Translations under genes and position numbers: made by a program
Assembly: GCA_945859605.1 (NCBI GenBank)
Contig: OX243825.1
Location: 20,019,581-20,083,580, forward strand
Length of the DNA stretch: 64,000 nt
Reading direction: 5' to 3'
Source: Lumbricus rubellus
Lineage: Eukaryota; Annelida; Clitellata; Crassiclitellata; Lumbricidae
The notes under the pieces: generated by a model
Seen by the model: the letters and a program-made list of their open reading frames with translations, nothing else
Databases searched by the model: none
Told to the model about the DNA's origin: nothing
Shown here: positions 59,875 to 64,000 of the stretch, piece after piece
How positions within the stretch are numbered: the first letter of the stretch is position 1
How the letters are laid out: every line of letters starts with the position of its first letter

Positions 59875-60144
59875 CAGGGGCAGATTCAGAAACTTTGGAC
59901 GGGGTGTGGGGGAAAAATTTTTGTATCCGCCAAAAAAGTTGATGACCTTTTTTTAGTCATCTGGTCGAAATTTCGGGAAAAGTATACCATCTTGTCCGCC
60001 AAAAAACTTGATGACTTTTTTTAGTCATCCATTCCAAATGTCCTCATTACAAATGGGGGGGGGGGGCAGTGGGGCACGATACATGGGCAGTTCTAAATGG
60101 GGGGGGCATGGCCGGATTGCCCCCCCCCCCTGGATCCGCCCTTG
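59875..60144. mobile_element. hAT-type MITE in synaptogyrin intron 3
   Basis: Ends CAGGGGCAGATTCAG and CTGGATCCGCCCTTG are imperfect inverted repeats. Flanks agcactat (59867-59874) and agcacttt (60145-60152) match at 7 of 8 bases. The interior has two copies of the CCGCCAAAAAA-GTTGATGAC-TTTAGTCATC core. It also has long G and C runs. Confidence 0.85.
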
Positions 60145-60969
60145 AGCACTTTATTCTTTTGAATACTGAATTTTGGCGATCTTTGTTTCTGTTTGCACTT
60201 GCTGGGAGAGTACTTTTGTAGATATTCTCTTGAATTTGCCTTTTTTTAAATCACTGCAGTCATTCTATTCTATCTTCAGACTAAGTATTTGTTCTTCCTT
60301 GCCTCTGAGCTTGTATTGCGTAAGTTTTTTATTACATAGCGCTTTAGCTAATAAAGATCAAGGCATCATCTGCGTTTTGTGCGTCTATTTTTGGCCGTAC
60401 ACGTATTGCATTTTTAATATTTAGTGACGTTTATTTATATGGAACAACTGTCTGTGATGATGAATAATATTATCAGTGGCATCCGAGAGAATCTGCTCAA
60501 TAGTGACTTTAATCTGGATTTGAATTAGAATGTGAATGTGCTCTGTCTATTTGATTTATTTGCCTAATATTTAACATATAAATAAATCTATAACTTTAAT
60601 AAGAGCTGATTTTTAACTAGTTTTAAAATAATGAACAGTTGCTTTATGGTGGCATGATTTGTTTTGCAAATACTTCAGCATTTGACAATTTTCATTAGAT
60701 TCAAGAATAAAGTTTGGGATTCATTTTTGCTTAAATCAAAGCATAGTTCATGCCATTCATTGCCTCAAGAGAGCAAAGAGCTTGATAAAAAAAGGTGTTC
60801 GATGTGCTTTTAAGTATCACCTAAAAGTTTAGGGTTCAAATTGAACTCTGCTCATTTTAATAGTTTTGTCTTCACATCTATTTTGAGCTTTCTTGATGAA
60901 TACATTGTTCGCATGTGATGTATTCGTATTACGTATTAATTTCTGACATGGTGCTGTAATACATTTCAG

Positions 60970-61095
60970 GCGACGCTAGCCATTCTGGCTGTTTTGCGAT
61001 ACCGGCAGGGCGTCACCGAAGATCTAAGTACTCGGCCTGATTTCGGGTACTCGTCTGACCAGTATGCTGGACACGGTGGAAATCAGTCACCGTAA
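60970..61095 (+). CDS. Synaptogyrin exon 4 (end of TM4, C-terminal tail, stop)
   Basis: It encodes residues 165-205: ATLAILAVLRYRQG, ending TM4, then a short tail with PDFGYSSDQYAGHGGNQSP. The Tyr/Gly-rich end recalls the longer tyrosine-rich tail of vertebrate SYNGR1 but is shorter. The acceptor is ACATTTCAG and the stop is TAA at 61093-61095. AATAAA signals at 63009-63014 and 63581-63586 are candidate polyadenylation signals, which would imply a long 3' UTR. Confidence 0.9.
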   Translation, partial: ATLAILAVLRYRQGVTEDLSTRPDFGYSSDQYAGHGGNQSP

Positions 61096-63304
61096 CAGAG
61101 CCATCCTTTACTTGTTGTGCAAGATGCGGCTAGTCTCTTCGTCTTCTGCAAGATGGCGCTAGTCTCTCTTTGTCTTCTGCTGTCATCTGTGTACGTTACG
61201 TGGTTCTTCCAGACAGGATGTTTCCTTGTTGTAATTCATAAATGATAAGTAAACGATATTTTGGTACACGGCAGCAGTGGCTGTCTATATTTGCGGGTTC
61301 GTGGGAGGGTGCTAGGTTTTAGTTGATGAAGCAGACTGTTAGTAGCGCTTTTTAAAAGCTTTTGGTAGTTGTTGTACTGATTGAACGCTTTGCTAGTAGT
61401 ACGGTTTAAAAACTTAAGTTGTACTGGACCTGCGTGCAGCGCGTTAGTATGTTGCGTTCTGTCACAACGATGGCGTAAAATATTTTATGTTGGTATTAAT
61501 TTTATTGATTTGTTATCATAGTTATTATCTTAATATTTAGTTCTCACTGACTGAAAATGAAAAGTTTTACTCATTTGTTCTGTGCTGCATTTTTCTGATG
61601 ATCTACAATGAAGAGTTAGACGTGTTAGAATTTGATGTGTGTTACTTAACACTTTGATGCCGAGATGGTAGTAAATGGTATGGGAAATCCTATACCCTCT
61701 AGCATTAAAGGGTTAACTGTCTGATACAATAGGGGCTGTACATATATTACGTAAACACAGAGGGAGGGATGTCACGGAATTTAGGTGGTTCGGGTTCGGG
61801 GGGGGTCTTGGCAAAATTTACGTACGCAAAGTAAATGTCTAAGTATGACATCCACATTAGCCTATTCATAGCTCTGTATTATCCTATAGTTGTCCGATGG
61901 CATTTGACTGCATTAAAATTATATTCTCTCTCTCTTCAGATATAAATAGTAAATCAAAACGGTCAACAAATTTTAGCTGGCAAGCCTGATGTTTAAAAAA
62001 CATTAGTTGCCTATGGTAAAATACATGTTTCATAAACAACTTTAGCTAAATAGCCTTTGAAGGGGTGTGGGTAGGTAGAGAAGCTTATTTGTATGTATGT
62101 GTAGGGGGGGGGGTTCAACAAAATCTATGGGTGCGTCGGGAGGGGGAGACAGGAGGTCAGAAATGTGATTTTGTGTGTACATAATATGTGGATGGCCCCC
62201 CATATCCTTCTACTGGGCTAGTTTTTTTTGCTTCAACAAGCTGTATGGTTCTGTTGGAGGATACTAGGTTTTGGTTGATAATACAGGTTTTCGATTGTTT
62301 AAAAGCTCTGCTAGTAGTAACGGCTTTGCTACTCATTCTACTGGTATTGCAAATGACATGTCAGGCAGTGTTTAATCTCACACAATGATATTGAAATGTT
62401 TTAGGTTGGTAAATGTTAATTGTACTAACATGTCACATATCTTGTTAACATGTTGTATGGTAATGGTCCTTGTTGAAAGTTTAACTCGTGTGTTCTGTGC
62501 TGAAGTTTTGTGATCTAGATTAGGATTCGATGTGTGTGTCTAATAATTACCTAACTATCTAGTTTGACATTCAAGATGTCATGCAACTGATGTAATATTT
62601 GTTTCTGTGTATGTTAAATTTGATTTTAAACAATGCAAGAAGCATGTGTTCAAGGCACACTTTGAGAAACCTCTTTTCTTTATGGTAGTATGTGCAGTGA
62701 GCACTTTGTTACAATGTAGGGGTTAAGCACATTATTCAGTACAATAATATTATCATTGGTCACCTGGCATTCGTTGGCATTTGCATGCATAGCCCTATCA
62801 ATGAATTTCCGGTGGTATGCACATAAAAGTTTGATATACTAAATTTTAATCTCTATTTTTTTGCAGTTCTACACATGATAGCCAGCAAGATGCATTTTGC
62901 TGTAAATGGGTTCAAGTGATTCACTTTGATTGAATCTCTTGATTGCTGTAACATTTTCTTGTTTGCCATAAGTCTTCTGTGAACTTACGAAAAAATGTAT
63001 CTAGTATGAATAAAAACATTTTTGCAAGCACGTATTTGGTGACGATAGAATGCTTAATTGATTTAGATTCCAGTACATATCTGGGAGGCAGATTTGGTAA
63101 TATAGGATAGCTGTGAAGTGCAGTTTTGAGAATCAGTGTAATCACAAATGCATATCTGCCCTTGCATTTATGGTAAAAAAATTATGCTTCAGTCTGAAGC
63201 TAAAAACATACATATAGTTGTTAATCAACTACCGGTAGATGATCTGATTTTTAAAAAGTGAGCATTTTGATAATTATTGTTAATTATTGTTAATTTCAAC
63301 TTCT
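61096..63304 (+). other. Synaptogyrin 3' flank, probably including its 3' UTR
   Basis: No open frame of note. A 16-18 bp CAAGATG(C/G)(C)GCTAGTCTCT pair at 61110-61165 is a short direct repeat just beyond the stop. A TTAA hairpin lies at 61646-61716 and G runs at about 61798 and 62105. Similar TAGGTTTT-AGTTGAT words near 61313 and 62266 suggest a diverged duplication of about 950-bp spacing. AATAAA occurs at 63009. Confidence 0.5.
61646..61716. mobile_element. TTAA-bounded 71-bp hairpin element
   Basis: TTAACACTTTGATGCCGAG on the left, CTAGCATTAAAGGGTTAA on the right. The interior AATGGTATGGGAAATCCTAT matches the element at 5666-5736 closely. Same length as that copy. Confidence 0.62.
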
Positions 63305-63590
63305 TTCTTACCTCGAGGAGTCAGGTCTCTTCTGCCCAGGCAGTCTGCTTTCAGAGCTCACCACTCAACTAAAACTGCTCTTCTCTATGAAATTCTGTTA
63401 GATATGGATAAATCCTTTGTTACTGTACTTGATACTTTTTGATCCATCATTAGCTTTCAGCAGACCTGACCTTCTGGTACCTTGGTCTCGTATTGCCAGA
63501 GCACAGCATTGTTTCTTTGCATCTGTTGCCCTTTGTTGTGGAATTACATTCTTGCTGTAACTCATGCTGTAAGTTCGTAGAATAAAGTGG
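63305..63590 (+). mobile_element. Decayed, internally deleted LINE
   Basis: Two RT-like pieces are joined. The first, AFRAHHSTKTALLYEILLDM, resembles the HST-x-TALL motif of the RT palm region. The second, DLLVPWSRIARAQHCFFASV, is C-terminal. The middle of the domain is missing. It lies in the synaptogyrin 3' flank. Confidence 0.6.
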
Positions 63591-63774
63591 AATTATTGTC
63601 CTAATTGCGGCATTTGTCATGTGATAGTATTCCTTGCTTATGAGGATTGACGACCAGATAGAACTGGAAGAGGAAACTTACTTGAATCATATAAACATAG
63701 CCATCGTGCATGTCGTTATTGTCAGTACACGATGCTAGCCATATTTTGACAACAATGACTGTTATTGTTTTGTA

Positions 63775-63960
63775 ATCATGAATTTATATAGCGCCACTTC
63801 ATGAAAAATTCCTCTGAGGCGTTCCCAACCTGATGGCACCAAACCGCGATCAAGGAGAATTTTTCCAATCATTTGCGGACAAAGGAAGACAAAGAAGTGT
63901 ATTATGTAGGCTGCTAGGTAACTTATTCCAGAAAAATGGACTGACCATGGCAAATTCTTT
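63775..63960 (-). mobile_element. LINE 3' end fragment
   Basis: The minus strand reads FAMVSPFFWNKLPS-like sequence, then the GAGCGCC-type tail ending AGTGGCGCTATATAAATT. Broken frame, old copy. Confidence 0.6.
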
Positions 63961-64000
63961 ATGATTAGTTAAAACTTGGTAATAACTGATATAATAAACT

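Overview
This is a window of an animal nuclear genome. Genes are split by short phased exons with GT/AG borders. Introns are AT-rich and crowded with SINEs, LINE fragments, miniature inverted-repeat DNA transposons and microsatellites. The genes are metazoan: a nesprin with two calponin-homology domains and spectrin repeats, and a synaptogyrin. The repeat content and the frequent TAGGCCTA words suggest a marine invertebrate, but I cannot name the phylum from sequence alone.

Layout. (1) 521-26302, minus strand: the 5' part of a nesprin (SYNE-like) gene. I rebuilt ten exons with matching phases (462 codons): an N-terminal tail, CH1, a linker, CH2 and the first spectrin repeats. The gene runs off the left edge. 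Two further large open segments sit exactly at domain borders with compatible phases. One is a 299-codon Ser/Arg-rich segment between CH1 and CH2. The other is a 521-codon segment between CH2 and the first spectrin repeat, which carries a coding 36-bp minisatellite. (2) 24783-41247: an 8.1-kb sequence present twice, both copies abutting a 200-N gap. This is the pattern of two contigs whose overlapping ends were not merged, so the second first-coding exon (34523-34634) is probably an artefact. (3) 41248-54595: repeat-rich DNA with a C-rich minisatellite, a GC-richer candidate promoter or first exon near 49.4-49.9 kb, an intact tRNA-Thr(AGU) at 51222-51294, and LINE 3' ends. (4) 54596-57409, minus strand: a two-exon gene for a 268-residue CCCH zinc-finger protein with an RTE-like LINE in its intron. 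(5) 57975-61095, plus strand: a four-exon synaptogyrin gene of 205 residues, head-to-head with the CCCH gene across 565 bp. (6) 61096-64000: the 3' flank with repeat remnants.

The mobile DNA is informative. tRNA-derived SINEs share their 3' tail with CR1/L2-like LINE 3' ends. Four hAT-type non-autonomous elements have 8-bp target duplications I could read, and three of these share an internal core. One PIF/Harbinger-like MITE has a TAA duplication. At least five, possibly six, hairpin elements of 70-80 bp are bounded by TTAA. The three protein genes show no operon-like link. Nesprin (nuclear envelope to actin), the CCCH protein (probably nuclear RNA-related) and synaptogyrin (vesicle membrane) are neighbours, with a possible shared promoter only between the last two. 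All calls come from reading the sequence; no database search was run.
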